This document shows, one piece after another, positions 1-12,168 of a stretch of 64,000 nucleotides of DNA. Made by a program: the position numbers and the translations under genes. This DNA is from Rhyacophila brunnea. Lineage: Eukaryota; Arthropoda; Insecta; Trichoptera; Rhyacophilidae. The notes under the pieces are model-generated. The model had not been told where the DNA came from and ran no database searches. It saw only the letters and a program-made list of their open reading frames with translations. Location of the stretch: assembly GCA_022495005.1 (NCBI GenBank), contig JAGYXB010002070.1:1-64000 (forward strand), given 5' to 3'. Each line of letters begins with the position of its first letter. Position 1 is the first letter of the stretch.

Positions 1-2016
1 AGAAGTGATCGATCAGGTGTCACAATATATTAAAAAATATTCAAGAGGGAGGCATACTCATATTCAACACATACTCAATATTTTCTCGTTCTTATTTTTA
101 TTTTTCTTGTCATTAATATTATATAATTATTATTGTTCTAATATAGTTCCATTTTATTTAAGTATTTGGACTATTGATCCTTGAAAGATTTTTTGAACTC
201 GACTGTGATTTTTCATTATTGAGCAACCATTTCTTTTACCAATGTACATACATAGACAAAAAAAAATTAAGAATGACCACGTTCATAACTAATTTTCGTA
301 AATAGATTACATAATACATAATAATTAGATTACATTAGGTATATATATATATAAAACAAGCAGTTTTTTGCAAGTCTTCGATAAATTTAAAATAAGTTTA
401 AAATATGTATACAATTAGTGCAATTTAACTTCATTTATACATTTCTCATGAAAATTGAGATCTGGAAATATTTGAAGTATTTACCTATTTATTTTATTGG
501 TTCTACTGATTTTTAAATGTGTAAATTTACCCAATTCATGAATCACCTAATATCAACACAATGTTTACCAACGTATACACAATTGCTGGTGGTCGCTACC
601 AATATAAACCGAGAAACAATATTATAAAGAATTCATAGGTTTTTACATTATAGTTTATTTGATATTTTTCTTAGTGGTAGTTAATAATTATTGTGCTGTG
701 AAAGTGACTTAGGTTGAGTGGGGACGAGTGCCGAAAAATAGCTAACAATTATAGAAATTACGGGGGCTCCTCAGCGCAATGTCAACATCATATTCACACG
801 TGACATTGAATAGAGTGGCGCAAATCGAGCATCGCCACTATAAATCACTGCTACCATAAAGCGGACGACCTTTCGATGCGCGCGTGCGACTTTTTTCGAT
901 GTGCGCGTCTATCCAAATCTACGCGGCCTCTATCTACGCTTCCTGATTACGAATACCGAACGTTCCTCTGAGATAATTTAATAAATTGTTGATTTTAAAT
1001 ATCGAATATTGCTTGATGTTCACAATCTAGTATTTTTTCGAATATCGAATATCAAAACATCCTTATAAAATCATTCATATTTCGAAGAACCCAATTTGTG
1101 ATTTTAAATATGGAACCTTATTTTCGAGTTAATTTTTTTAATTTTAAATACAGGATATTTTTTTCAAGTAATAATTTATTAATCATAAAGAATATTTCCT
1201 TGTACTGAAATGGCATGCTTAATAGTAAATGGATTATTATTATTAAAATTGATAGCACTAAAAAAATTAAACTTTATATAAAAATATGCATATAAACTCC
1301 AGAAAGTTTTTAATTTAGTTATTGAAAAAATCTATTTTGTCATAATTTGTACCAAAGTACAACAATTTTCGATTTTTTTTATGATTGTTCACCCAATTAA
1401 ATATTCTAAATAATGATAGTTAATCGTATAAACATATTTTTGTTTAACCTGTAACACTGAAAAATAAATCTCAGAATACAATAGTGCGTAGTTTGCTACT
1501 AGAAAATCGGCTTTCGCCTCAATTAATCTTTGTAAGTTTTTTCACCTTTACTTTTAAATAGTTAGGCTACGGATAAATTAAAAAGGGTTTTCAGTAAAGA
1601 TTTTGAGTTAATACATCTTATAACTACATCAGTATTAAAACCAATAAAATATGTAGGTACTTCAGAAATGTGTTTGAGATATTGAAAATTCAATAAATAA
1701 TACTATTATCGAGTCGATAATAAATAATCAGAGTATTTTAACATTTTTAATATGAAAATATTATTTTATGTATTTTATTTAAATATTATCTGACATAATA
1801 TTTATTTTAATTCCACTGTATAATCTCAATTGAGTATTCTGACTTCTGACCAATGAGGTCTTATTGACAACCGAAAATCGTACAATTTGGGCAAACCTGC
1901 ATCAAAATGATATAAAATCTGATTGGCTGAAAACTACTCCATACTAATCAGTCGATACACCATAGGCTACAGCTGTCTAATACTAATACTCCAACCCAAT
2001 TTACACCTCTGAATCC
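1..2016. other. AT-rich non-coding sequence
   Basis: I see no gene. The only compositional change is a short GC-richer patch at about 830-940, where a TTTCGATGTGCGCG-like motif occurs twice in tandem. It may be a transposon remnant, but no termini were found. Confidence 0.5.
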
Positions 2017-2390
2017 TTAAGAGCATACATAAGTGAAACGGCAAATAATTTTCAACAGTAGGTGGAACGAGATTTCGCAATCGTCGCCAATCGGAGACTG
2101 ACAGTCGAGGTGTAAGCACGTCAATTTGTTTTTCGATGGCGTCGGAAGAATATATTTTTAAATCGTGTAAAGATGACTAAAAAACGTTCCGCATGTACTC
2201 GAAAAAGTAAACATGTCAATGAATATACTATTATTATTACGAATATAATAATAAACCAAACATTAAAAGGACGCATGTTGAATTTTTATTACAAATTATA
2301 TTTAATCGGCTCGCGTCATTTGCACAATCCGCGTATCGCCTAGTCACGATCTTTTTAGACCATGCCTCAGCTGAAGTATATATAGCCTTA
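2017..2390. repeat. MITE-like dispersed repeat, copy A
   Basis: About 374 bp that recur in the same orientation at 27381-27754 with clear similarity over the full length. The two ends form imperfect inverted repeats: one reads TTAAGAGCGTACTTCAGT in the better preserved second copy, the other is the complement of a CTGAAGTATA..GCCTTA end. TTAA or TTA lies at the borders, which would suit a piggyBac-type non-autonomous element, although superfamily assignment is inference. No coding capacity. Confidence 0.7.
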
Positions 2391-3417
2391 TTGAACTGTT
2401 AAAAATTGTGTACGCATAAAATCTATGCGAATTTAGCTAAATGCCTATCCTGTATTGTATCAATGAATTCCAATTGATAAAAATACCTCAATTTTTTTTA
2501 ATGTTAAAAGATACAATATTCAATGTTCCATAGCATAGTGTGTTTTAAGGTATTTCTTGAAACGTCTTTCCGTCCATCACAATTTGATATCTTGGTAAAA
2601 AAACGGTTTTATAACGAATCATAGAAAAAAAGAAAAAAAATTGGAATAGTACTGTACTAGGACTAGGTAATATTTTACTAAGCAGTCTTAATATGGCAAG
2701 TAGTATACCCCAAAATGTACGAGTTGTGAACAAGCTACAACACCTTCCCCAATGGAAAGTTTTTGAAGCTATTTGAATGTACCAGTCGAATAATACAGAT
2801 TATGTACGATAAATTCCCAGGTTATACTTGGAAGCGGATCAAATTGTTTTAGGGTCGCTACTCCGTCCAAGCCGCCGATGATGATCCAAATCGGTTCCGG
2901 GTCTTCCCCGACGTTTTAGGCACACGCGTCCGCACAATGGGACGTCGCACACTTCATCCCCGATATCGCTCGCCTCGCTTTGTATAAATAAATATTTCGG
3001 GTTTTGATTTCGCCAGGCACTTACTGGCAACACACATCGATCTCTGGCAATTAACACTTTATCGAAGTTGAAAGTCATACTCGAACATTAGCCGTCGCAC
3101 GAATTCGGATATCAGCGGTGAAGACTCCTAACTTAACGCTTTTTTTCGAACATTTCATAATTATATATTATTATTATTATTGTATACATAATACATGTTT
3201 AAAATTATCGTAACTGTATGAAATATTAATTTTAACTGAATATTTATATTTTAAATAAACAAAACAGTATCACGTGTCATAACAATCATAATAAATATAG
3301 ACATACATAAAAACAAATAGAAATTTATTAATATAATTATAATGCCATGCTTCCTAGCTCTCGAAATTCATCATAAATTGTGGTTTGATCGAATAAAAAA
3401 TGTATTTTCAAGATAGA
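2391..3417. other. Intergenic; possible minus-strand exon at 2839-3078
   Basis: Mostly AT-rich. A GC-richer block at about 2850-3110 contains a 79-codon minus-strand frame beginning MTFNFDKVLIARDRC. A good donor-like sequence (CCA followed by GTAAGT) lies inside it, so if real it would be a very short first exon. I recognise no domain and do not call it a gene. Confidence 0.25.
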
Positions 3418-3835
3418 TTCTGATTATTTATTTATATATTATTTAAGAAAATAAAACATTGTCGACATAAAAAATCAAAATTCAGGACATTCACAAAATG
3501 AGATTTACATTATAATAAATATTACCCTCACACGGGAAAAGAAGAAAAAATTAAAAAAAAAACATAAACAATTTTATACCTACAGTAAAATAAAATTTCA
3601 AAAACAAAATACACAGCATATCACTGAAAATGTCTGGGGAGTGCATTGACTAGTCTTGCACCGCTCGCTAATGTTACCTGATGGGCTTGATACGAGGAAA
3701 CAGTTCTGACTCATGGCTGCTGCGACCACGTAGGTAATTGATAGGTGTATATAAATATTAATTTTTATTGCCAATATCGCCAGCATTGGAAAGCATCCCT
3801 CGAGAGTCAAGATTCAAGAAAGTGAAAAGTGACCA
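3418..3835 (-). mobile_element. Non-LTR retrotransposon 3' end, copy 1
   Basis: A 5'-truncated, decayed LINE fragment. Reading on the minus strand, remnants of the C-terminal coding end (a CTSQCTPQTFSV reading that in another frame gives the family's RLVNALPKDVDIF-like end) are followed by an untranslated tail. The tail shares GAGGGTAATATTT and ATAATGTAAATCTCATTTTG blocks with the copy at 53160-53683. Three other copies in this window allow the family to be recognised. Frames are broken. Confidence 0.7.
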
Positions 3836-4315
3836 TGTCTTGTAGAAAGAATTGAATTGAATCTTGAATATATTATAAATCGTAATAAACCTTCCGATTG
3901 TCACCGCGTGTTATTCCTCCTTCTTTCCTTGATGTGTTGAGATCGTTGCAGAAGCCATTCTCAAGAAATGAGGAAGGTAGAAAGAAGAATCCGCGATGAC
4001 AACCCAAAAATCTAATATTATAATAAACAACTTCGATATCCTCAAACAACAGGTTGTGAATCGTTTAAACAGACAATATAATCGTTCTGGCATTAAAAAC
4101 TGTATCAGTGAAATAAATTTAAATATTTTATGTAGTGTTATAATGTTACTTAAAAATCTGAAATATATTAAGCCGTATAATATATTATTGTATGTAGGAA
4201 ATATATTATTGTGGTGACAGACACGTTAAGATATTTCTAAGAAAATCGTTTGACAAAACATAAAAAAACACTATTAAAAAAAAAAATGTTTTATGTTTGA
4301 AACACACAATATATA
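3836..4315. other. Short intergenic stretch
   Basis: Contains overlapping short open frames on both strands (about 3911-4217), with no recognisable protein and AT-driven composition. Nothing supportable. Confidence 0.5.
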
Positions 4316-7300
4316 ATATCGACTGCCTCATGTAATAACACACCAATTCGAAATAGTGTGTTTTATGTTTTTTGAGCTATTGTTGCATAGAAAAAAATAC
4401 CACACCAGCCAATTTTTTTTTGGATTTTTTTCTCGAAAAACACCCAAAATACTGTTTAAAATAATACTCGTAAGTAGAGTTATGATTATATAACATTTTT
4501 GTAAAATCTTAAATTACATGGAATAATAATCCACTTGTAGTTGGTGTGTTATTACTCGGAAAAAATATACATGCTCCCTACACAAATCATTTTAGTGTAT
4601 CAGAATATGACACTAATTCAACTTTCACCTTTAAATCTCGCCTTTATCAACATATAACAACACTGTATTGAAAAATCATTATCCTTTGTAATGAATCGCA
4701 CCTACTTTCATTATCACAAATTGCTTTTGTGACAGTAAAATTGTATTATTTTTGTTATTGTGTACAAATGACTAATTTTAATATTATTATTAATACTATC
4801 GGCCTATGGTAGGTACTATTGGAATTCGAATTTAAATTCTAATGGATTTAAGTTATGAACTATTCCATTTAATTAATATGTCGCCAACTAGATCTCGGCG
4901 AATATTACAATAAGCTCAAGAGACTAATAAAATAAAGGATGGAAACAATAAAAAAATAAATCTCCTATTTCAGACAACACATTTTTAGGTTATAATTATA
5001 AATGATTCAACCTTAAATATTCTGTCTGTACTATTGGCTCCTACAGGATTTTCAACGTTTATAATATTCTGTGTTTTGTAATATAAACTATAACGTCTTC
5101 CTATCATTAGTAAGCATCGTATAAATGCATATTTGCACCATTAGTTTCCAATTTACAACCTACAATAATTATTCTTCTTGTATTGATTCCATGACGACTT
5201 GTGATAAGTAAATAAGGTAAAACTTGCCTATTTTTGCACATGTGTTGACCTTTTTACTATACTTTTATGATAAATATGGTAGTAAAAAAAGTCTAAAAGG
5301 TTTATTGCATGTTTGGGTGAAAATTGGATAGTCCAGGTTGATTTTATCCCCATCTGAAGACTCCGAATAGTCCTAGTGATCCTGGATTGTCGGGTTTTAG
5401 TTGTTCTTCTAGTGTGCCATTATGACGCAAAAATTTGGAGGAGATTTGGGAATGATTGATGATTTGATCGAAGAAATTACGAAATCTCCAGCAGATCTTA
5501 CACAGAATGAAATATATCGCTATATTTTAGAGCATAATAAATAACAGTATACTTCTGTCAGTAGGTACTTTGCCACCTTGAAACATAAATGCACTTGTAG
5601 ACATCACGTCATCAGACATGACGTTGTACCTACTTAGTGCATCTGTACAAAGTATTTTCACTATAAATTGACACACTTGAATCGAGAAAAAGAAGAGAGC
5701 TGTAATTTAAGACTTGTGTAAAAAGAAGAAAGCCAAAAAAGCATTCAATTCAGGTGAAGAATATGTGAATAAATCTAAGAATATTTGAATACCATGGAAG
5801 CACTATGTAAAAATTCTTGCCAATTCAAATATGTGCCCAAAAAATGAGTGAATCCAAACGTCAAGTTAGTTTTGATTCATTTTGTATTACTGGCAATCAT
5901 GAGAAACAATGGGATTACATTTTACGATATGACAAGTCAGTGCAAAAGAAAACCCAAAAACTACCAGCTTCTTTAAGACGTTTAAAAGCACTTATTTATG
6001 GTTTGTCATGCAATAACGAAATAATAAAAGTATGTAAAACTATGTTTTTACAAACACTTTCAATTTCAAATATGTGGGTGGTGAGTGCTTTTAAAAAAAG
6101 GAAGAGTCAGAATTGCTATTGTATAGTCAAGGCAGGTACAACAACTGTTCTCATGCACTCAAGGAAGCAAAAAAAATAGTATAATTGAACATGTTAATAA
6201 TATATTTCATAAGAAAAGAATCCCAATATGTTAGAAAAAATAGCCAAAAAGAATATTAAGACGAGAATTTGAATATGGTGAAAATGTTTCCCCAATATAG
6301 CATATGATTTGGATCAAAATAATATCAATTTCCAATTGCTACTGAACGCCAATATAAAGGCATATTTTTCTCGTATTTCTTCGTCTGAACAGGAACGGAA
6401 ACAATAATTGAGTAAATTAAATATTTAATAAAAAATAAAGTGATTATCAGCAACATTTATTATTTACAGAACGTTCGAGAGAGATGAAACAGGGTGATAT
6501 AAATCGTGCAAAAGAAAATCACATTACAACTGTTACAGCATGTTTTGATTTACAAAAGTTTTAACTGTGTCACAAAGTGAAGTATGAGTCTTTCATTATA
6601 AGAGAAAATAATATGCCATCTATAATCTCACTGTTCATGATAGGGTGGCTATTAATTGTAACCTTTGGCATCTACAAACAGTTAAGTGAGGTGCGATAGA
6701 AATAAGTAGCTGCATAGAAGTATAGAAGTCTTATAAGTACTATTTTTACATATTTTAAATCTAATTTTAAGAATACAGTTGTATATTATATGATAGTTTT
6801 CCTATACTTAATTTAAAAAAAGTTTAATTTACATAAAGTTTATAATGCTGCAACGTAATTTACGTAAAATATATAGGTAACAAACTATCCTATCATTTCT
6901 TAATTTATACTACCAATCATTATTATGTTGAGTGGAATATTCATTAGGTAACTTTGCAATTATTTTACCATAATATTATGTTCTGTAAAACAATTTCCTC
7001 AAACTGACTGAATGGTTAAAATACAGTTTATTGCGATAAAATATTGTTTAATTAAAAAATCTCTTCATATTCAATCAGAATATCTAAACATATTTTTGGT
7101 TTAATCAAATATCATCGAGAGAGAAAACACTAAGAGCACATAGTATGTCATTCCCCGTAAAAGTCAAAACAAAAATCTCTCTAAGTCGAGATATTTAAGA
7201 TTATCTTTCAGAATTAGCATGAAAAAAAACACCATCTCAAGTTACGTGGTACTTTTTTTATGAAAAAAAATAATTACGTGGAAAAACACACCAAGTATAG

Positions 7301-7600
7301 ATATATACACCCTCTAAAAATATATAAACGGGAAAAATCACACCAAATCTAGATGTAATATTTTAGTTGTCAAACTTTAACGTGGAAAAACACATTTAGG
7401 GTATTATTTCCCAAATTATTGTCTTGCAAAAGTTGATTGTATGCTTAAATGATACTCTATTTAAAGATATAAATTATAATTTAAATAATGTTTGCACATA
7501 ATAAACGGCTTTTGCTACACATTTTTTTGAATGGTTTTTTTGCTCTCCTGAAAAGTTGATAATTTAGAGTTAGTGTGTTATTCCATGAGGTAGTCGATAT
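4316..7600 (+). mobile_element. 3.3-kb DNA transposon with TIRs, unassigned family
   Basis: The ends 4316-4345 and 7571-7600 are inverted repeats matching at about 27 of 30 positions (ATATCGACTgCCTCATG then AATAACACACCA). Short motifs of the type GGAAAAACACACCAA or its complement recur below both ends (for example about 4343-4360, 4400-4450, 4535-4562, 7275-7300, 7335-7350, 7380-7395), as expected of subterminal transposase-binding repeats. The centre carries degraded coding sequence for a transposase-like protein. No clear target duplication was found because the flanks are AT repeats. I cannot name the superfamily. Confidence 0.65.
5700..6720 (+). pseudogene. Degraded transposase-like protein
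   Basis: Several frames together resemble a family of uncharacterised, probably transposon-encoded proteins common in aphids and hydra. In order they are: a segment with AFNSGEEYVNKSK (about 5740); a cysteine-containing segment CQFKCAQKMSESKRQ leading to GNHEKQWDYILRY (5810-5940); a helix-turn-helix-like VCKTMFLQTLSISNMWV (about 6030-6080); then after a gap TVTACFDLQK and AIYNLTVHD (about 6525-6640). The longest open stretch is 120 codons (5817-6179). Frameshifts and stops separate the blocks, so no functional product is expected. Family recognition is from memory of motif order; no catalytic triad could be placed. Confidence 0.5.
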
Positions 7601-9384
7601 ATTTCGAAAATTCCGACAAAGGGTTTTCTGAAACGATTTTAATAGTTGTTATCCTAATAATATTTACTACTCGTACCTATTTATCTGTAATATTTGTTTC
7701 CCAAGCAAAATGGGCTCGCATTTTTATTCGGCAATGTGAATCATCATTGACAAGGAAAAATAAATAAAATTGTCTTCTTCGTAGACCATAAATCTCGTCC
7801 GCTCGGGTTAATTCGTTTGATTGTTGTCAAACATGCGAGAGAGCTCCCAGCATCCCTCACTCACAACACCCGCCAGAGCTTTCTAAACTTTTCAAATGAT
7901 GCTCAACAATTTTATAATCATATAAGTACTTATACTAAAAAATATCCTAAACAAAATAGAAGAAGACTTTATACGGACGGTCTATTTATAAATATAAAAA
8001 ATTAACCATTTGTGTAGATATTTTTCTAATAAATACATTTTTTATATATAAATATAAAACTGTATTTTAAGCTTTATTTTGATGTTTAAAAAGTTAAATA
8101 AAATGTATACTTAAAAAAGAACATTACATTATAATTATCATAATAAAATTGATATTTTTGTTGGTCGCATTTAATAGTAAAATATAAGTGGAATAAGAAT
8201 AATATTAATCATCACGTACCTACTTAATGAACTGTCAACGTAAGTATTGTTGTATAGATTTTTTTTTGTATTCAAATAAAGGAGATGTCTTCTTTTTGTC
8301 TAAAATATAATGTCCTCCACATACGAGTGTTTTAATAATGTTACTTATATGTCAACCTCTTGAGAATTGTTAGTCCAATAATTATTAATATCTTATTTTT
8401 CAGAAAAAAATACATTTATAAAAAAGGAAGCTCATAAAAGATAGTTTGTGTTGTGTACATAAAATAGGTCTCTATTTTTTATATATGACTTTTTCCGTCT
8501 TGTGATATTTTGTTTTTTGCCAAATTCTTCTTTTCATATAATCTATCTGCTATTCGTATTTTGTTCATCTGGTAACCGAATTTTTAGATATATATATTTT
8601 TTATGCATTTTATTTCAACGATCACAATAATTAACCATCAATATAAAATATGCTATAGATTTTGAAGGTTTAACTCAAGTGTGCCAATTTGCAGTACCCA
8701 TATCCCTTAGAGGTGTGATACAGACTTTCAAGTAATTTTTTTAATGAATAATATGATCAAACATAATGTTTGATCATTATCATTTAATTTGCGAACACAT
8801 CACGCATAAGAAGCAGAAATAAAGTCATGGAATTCTATGTTAATAATTAGGGTTAATTTTTCTGTTTAAAATTTTTGAAATAACAGTATAATAATGTGAT
8901 GTATATGGATTGAGTTAAAAGTTTATTTATCTATGGTTTTTAAGTATGTGTTTTCATCTGTAGTTAAAAAAAATACTTTTTCATCTTCAAATGTGATATT
9001 AATTTTGTAGGGGTGCGAACATTAATCAAACATTTACTAGGAGTATGAGGCATAGGAAAGTTTACAACCTTAATTCAAATTTCATGTAGACTGTTATTAT
9101 TAATTATTACTAATCGTTGAATTAATATTTCCACTTCATTTACTGAGGACTTAATAAAATGAATAATTGTTATCCATTCAGCTGGATAAGACGACTAAAT
9201 ATATGAGTTTGAACTAGTGACCCGGCGATAGGAGTGTTGCTTGCTATCCTCTACTCTACGGTGTATGCAAAATGCAAACAGTTAAACTATGTATCACATG
9301 TTATGCTAAATAATCTGATGCGGTATTCTTACAAATTCCACACATACAATGAGTGATACAGCATTTTTTTTTATTACGTGAACA
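7601..9384. other. AT-rich intergenic sequence
   Basis: No gene. A short open frame at 7817-8005 has no recognisable features. Around 9180-9240 there is a weak tRNA-like B-box context that might be an old SINE head, too degraded to call. Confidence 0.45.
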
Positions 9385-9386
9385 TA

Positions 9387-10667
9387 CGAGGGTGGGTCAA
9401 TAATTCCTTAGAAAAAAGCATTAAAACAGTTTTTATTTTTGTATTTTTTTTTTTATTTCTCAACATAATCTCCTTGGAGCTCAATACACTTGGTTAGACG
9501 TTTCTCAATATTTTTTAAACCGTCAGAAAAATAAGTTTTCGGAAGGTCCTCAAAATAAGCATTTGTCCGATCGATGACTTCTTCATTTGAAAAAAACGTT
9601 GTCCACTTAGCCATTTTTTTAAGTTTGGGAAAAGGAAAAAGTCACTGGGGCTAAATCTGGCGAATACGGTGGGTGGTCGACCAATTCGAACTTCGATTCT
9701 TCAATTTTAGCCATTGATCGTAAACATGTGTGAACACGGGCATTGTCCTGATGAAAGAGGATTTTTTTCCTGTTTAAATGAGGCCGTTTTTCTTCAATTT
9801 TGTTTTTTAGCTGGTCCAATAAAGATGCATAATAATCCCCTGTTATTTTTTTCCTTTTTCCAAATAGTCAACGAAAATAATTTCACGTGCATCCCAAAAT
9901 ACAGTAGCCATAACCTTACCAGCTGGTTTTACGGTTTTCGCCTTCTTTGGACATGGTTTGTCTTCGCAATCCACTGCTTTGACTGTTCTTTCGTCTCGGG
10001 AGTATAGTGGTGTATCCATGTTTCATCTACAGTCACAAAGCGACGAAAAAATTCATCCGGATTGCGTTGCATGAGCGACAACAGGGCTTTAGAGGCCACC
10101 ACCCTATTGCGTTTATTGTCGACTGTGAGCAAACGCGGCACCCATCTTGCAGAAATTTTTTCATGCCCAATTTGTCATGTAAAATAGAAATGACGCTACC
10201 TTTTGAGATCCCTGTAACCTCAATTATCTCACTCAATTTAATCTTCGGTCACTTAACACCATATCATGGATTTTATTGATAATTTCTGGTGTAGTCACCT
10301 CTACAGGACGTCCTGAGCGTGGTTCATCCTTTGTTGATGTACGACCACGTTTAAATTCATTTAACCAGTTATAAATAGTTGCAAGTGAAGGAGCAGATAT
10401 GCCGTGAACTAAATCCAACTCATTTTTATTTCCTTTGCTGTTAACCCTTTTATATTAAAATGTTTAATAACAGCTCTAAACTCAATTTTCTCCCATTTTT
10501 GTAACAAGCAAATTTTTAAATGTACGAGAAACACACAACAACCCGACCAATCTGATTGAAACTTCGCAGCATACTGAATCGGTAGTGCCGCTGCATGAAA
10601 ACAAACCGCTTACAGTACTAGTCACGCCACCTGTCGGCTTTTCTAAGGACTTATTGACCCACCCTCG
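9387..10667 (-). mobile_element. Mariner-family transposon, full length, inactive
   Basis: A 1281-bp element between TA dinucleotides (9385-9386 and 10668-10669), the expected mariner target duplication. The terminal inverted repeats, 9387-9415 and 10639-10667, agree at 28 of 29 positions and begin CGAGGGTGGGTCAATAA. Length, ends and encoded protein all fit Tc1/mariner, mariner branch. The gene inside lies on the minus strand and is broken, so the copy is non-autonomous but might be mobilised in trans if a source exists. Confidence 0.95.
9453..10496 (-). pseudogene. Mariner transposase, frameshifted
   Basis: Cut-and-paste transposase expected at about 345 residues. Reading from the ATG at 10496, an N-terminal helix-turn-helix (LATIYNWLNEFKRGRTS) is followed by a second one around ISKGSVISILHDKLGMKK. 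The WVPRLL motif comes next, then VDETWIHHY with the first catalytic Asp and HQDNAR with the second. HPPYSPDLAP then leads to the third Asp, 34 residues after the second, as in D,D34D mariners. One-base losses interrupt the frame near the start (about 10484), near 10425, near 10235 and again immediately before the third Asp (about 9640). After that last shift the reading continues cleanly as FFLFPKLKKM and on to a stop at 9453. The catalytic residues are all still encoded, but in different frames. Confidence 0.93.
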
Positions 10668-10669
10668 TA

Positions 10670-11337
10670 TTTTAAAAATCTATGTAAATTTTGTGAATTA
10701 ATTTACCGGAAAAACACGAAGGTGTTGCTGAGTTTCTGACACCTTCTTTGACAACCTTTCCTCACCAGTTAGAGTTTTTCATGATTGAATATATTATGTA
10801 ATTGTTTGTTATTAATGTGTTTACTATAAATACTAAGTTCAGAAAACATTGGGCATCATATTCTGCTAAATATTATTATTGACTAAAACAGTGTTATATT
10901 TTATAATATTTCAAACATACATGTAAGAATTCTTTCCTAAAATTAAAAAAAACGTTAACTCAATATCAAGTTATTAGGAAACAAATTTTCAAAGTTTTAT
11001 ACACAAGCATAATCATATTTATGCAAGTATAATATCAATCTAGGGTAGGTACCTACTATTGTCTGGTGCCTGGACTCTGAAAAACTCTGAATGATCGAGA
11101 GGAACTATTTTGCCTTCTTTTGCCTCTTTTAAATTTAAAAACTTGCTCCAAATTTGTGTATTTTAGGCGTGTAACGAAGTTGCGCGTGCCGATGTAACAG
11201 TTTGGCGTGTGACAGAAGTTGCGCGGGCCGATGCAACACATAATTTATTATTATGATTATATTCATTTCGGTCTCAGGGTACATTCACATGCGCATTGTG
11301 TCATTTAGTTAGTCGTTCAATACAACCAAGTAAACAG
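10670..11337. other. Intergenic sequence with a 2-copy tandem repeat
   Basis: AT-rich apart from a unit of about 38 bp at 11166-11240 present twice in tandem (GGCGTGTAACGAAGTTGCGCG and GGCGTGTGACAGAAGTTGCG forms). No gene. Confidence 0.5.
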
Positions 11338-11604
11338 CACATCGTTATCTCACTTTGAAAAGGTTATAATTGCACTTGACCATGTTTTGAGCTATGAGCG
11401 TTTGAAATTTGGAATGGTAATATTTTCAATATAAAAAGACATGTAGATAGGACTCCGGCATACTGCTAATTCCCATATTTGAGAAAAGATGACTCTGAAA
11501 TGAACGTATATGATAGAATATGTATAATGGAACCTTTTAACACCAAAAAGTAATTTTAGGCCAAAATGTCAATTAGTACCTTTTCAAAGTAAGGTAACGA
11601 CATG
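11338..11604. mobile_element. Foldback MITE, about 267 bp
   Basis: The first and last roughly 42 bp are inverted repeats: CATCGTTATCTCACTTTGAA at the left matches the complement of TTCAAAGTAAGGTAACGACATG at the right, with scattered mismatches. The interior is non-coding. Superfamily unknown. Confidence 0.7.
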
Positions 11605-12133
11605 TTTTAAACATAACCAATATTGTGTCATAATAAATATATAAACTAATTTCTGGAGACTAACATTCTACACTGTTAATTTATATTCATAAAACTTTAT
11701 TTATATTGGAGTGTATATTTATTTTTCATTGTAAAGATTGTGTATCAAGATTTGGGGCTATATTTATGTAAGTATTATTTATGAGTAAAATTACATATTT
11801 ATAAATAAATACATATCGCAAATGTTGGGTTGGTAAATAATTCAAAAAATTTATTAAAATTTGATTTTTTATAATTCAACATGGGCACTTCTCAATCGAT
11901 TATTACCACTGTGTGGCAAAGATGTGTTTTGGTCCAATGCAATAATTAAATTATCATGTACTATATGCGACATAGATGAATCGCGTACGTTTTCATCAAC
12001 CTAATCCACTGTAATATTAATAGACTCAGGTTACGGCTTATTTTGTTTTCTTACGCCAAAGAAGTATTACTTTTAATTTTCATAATATATTGCCTGTTTT
12101 TTCTTCATACATTATTTTTATTTTTATATTTAA
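11605..12133. other. AT-rich intergenic sequence
   Basis: No gene or repeat recognised. Confidence 0.5.
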
Positions 12134-12168
12134 CTAGCTGACCCAGCGAACTTTGGACCGCCTCAGAA

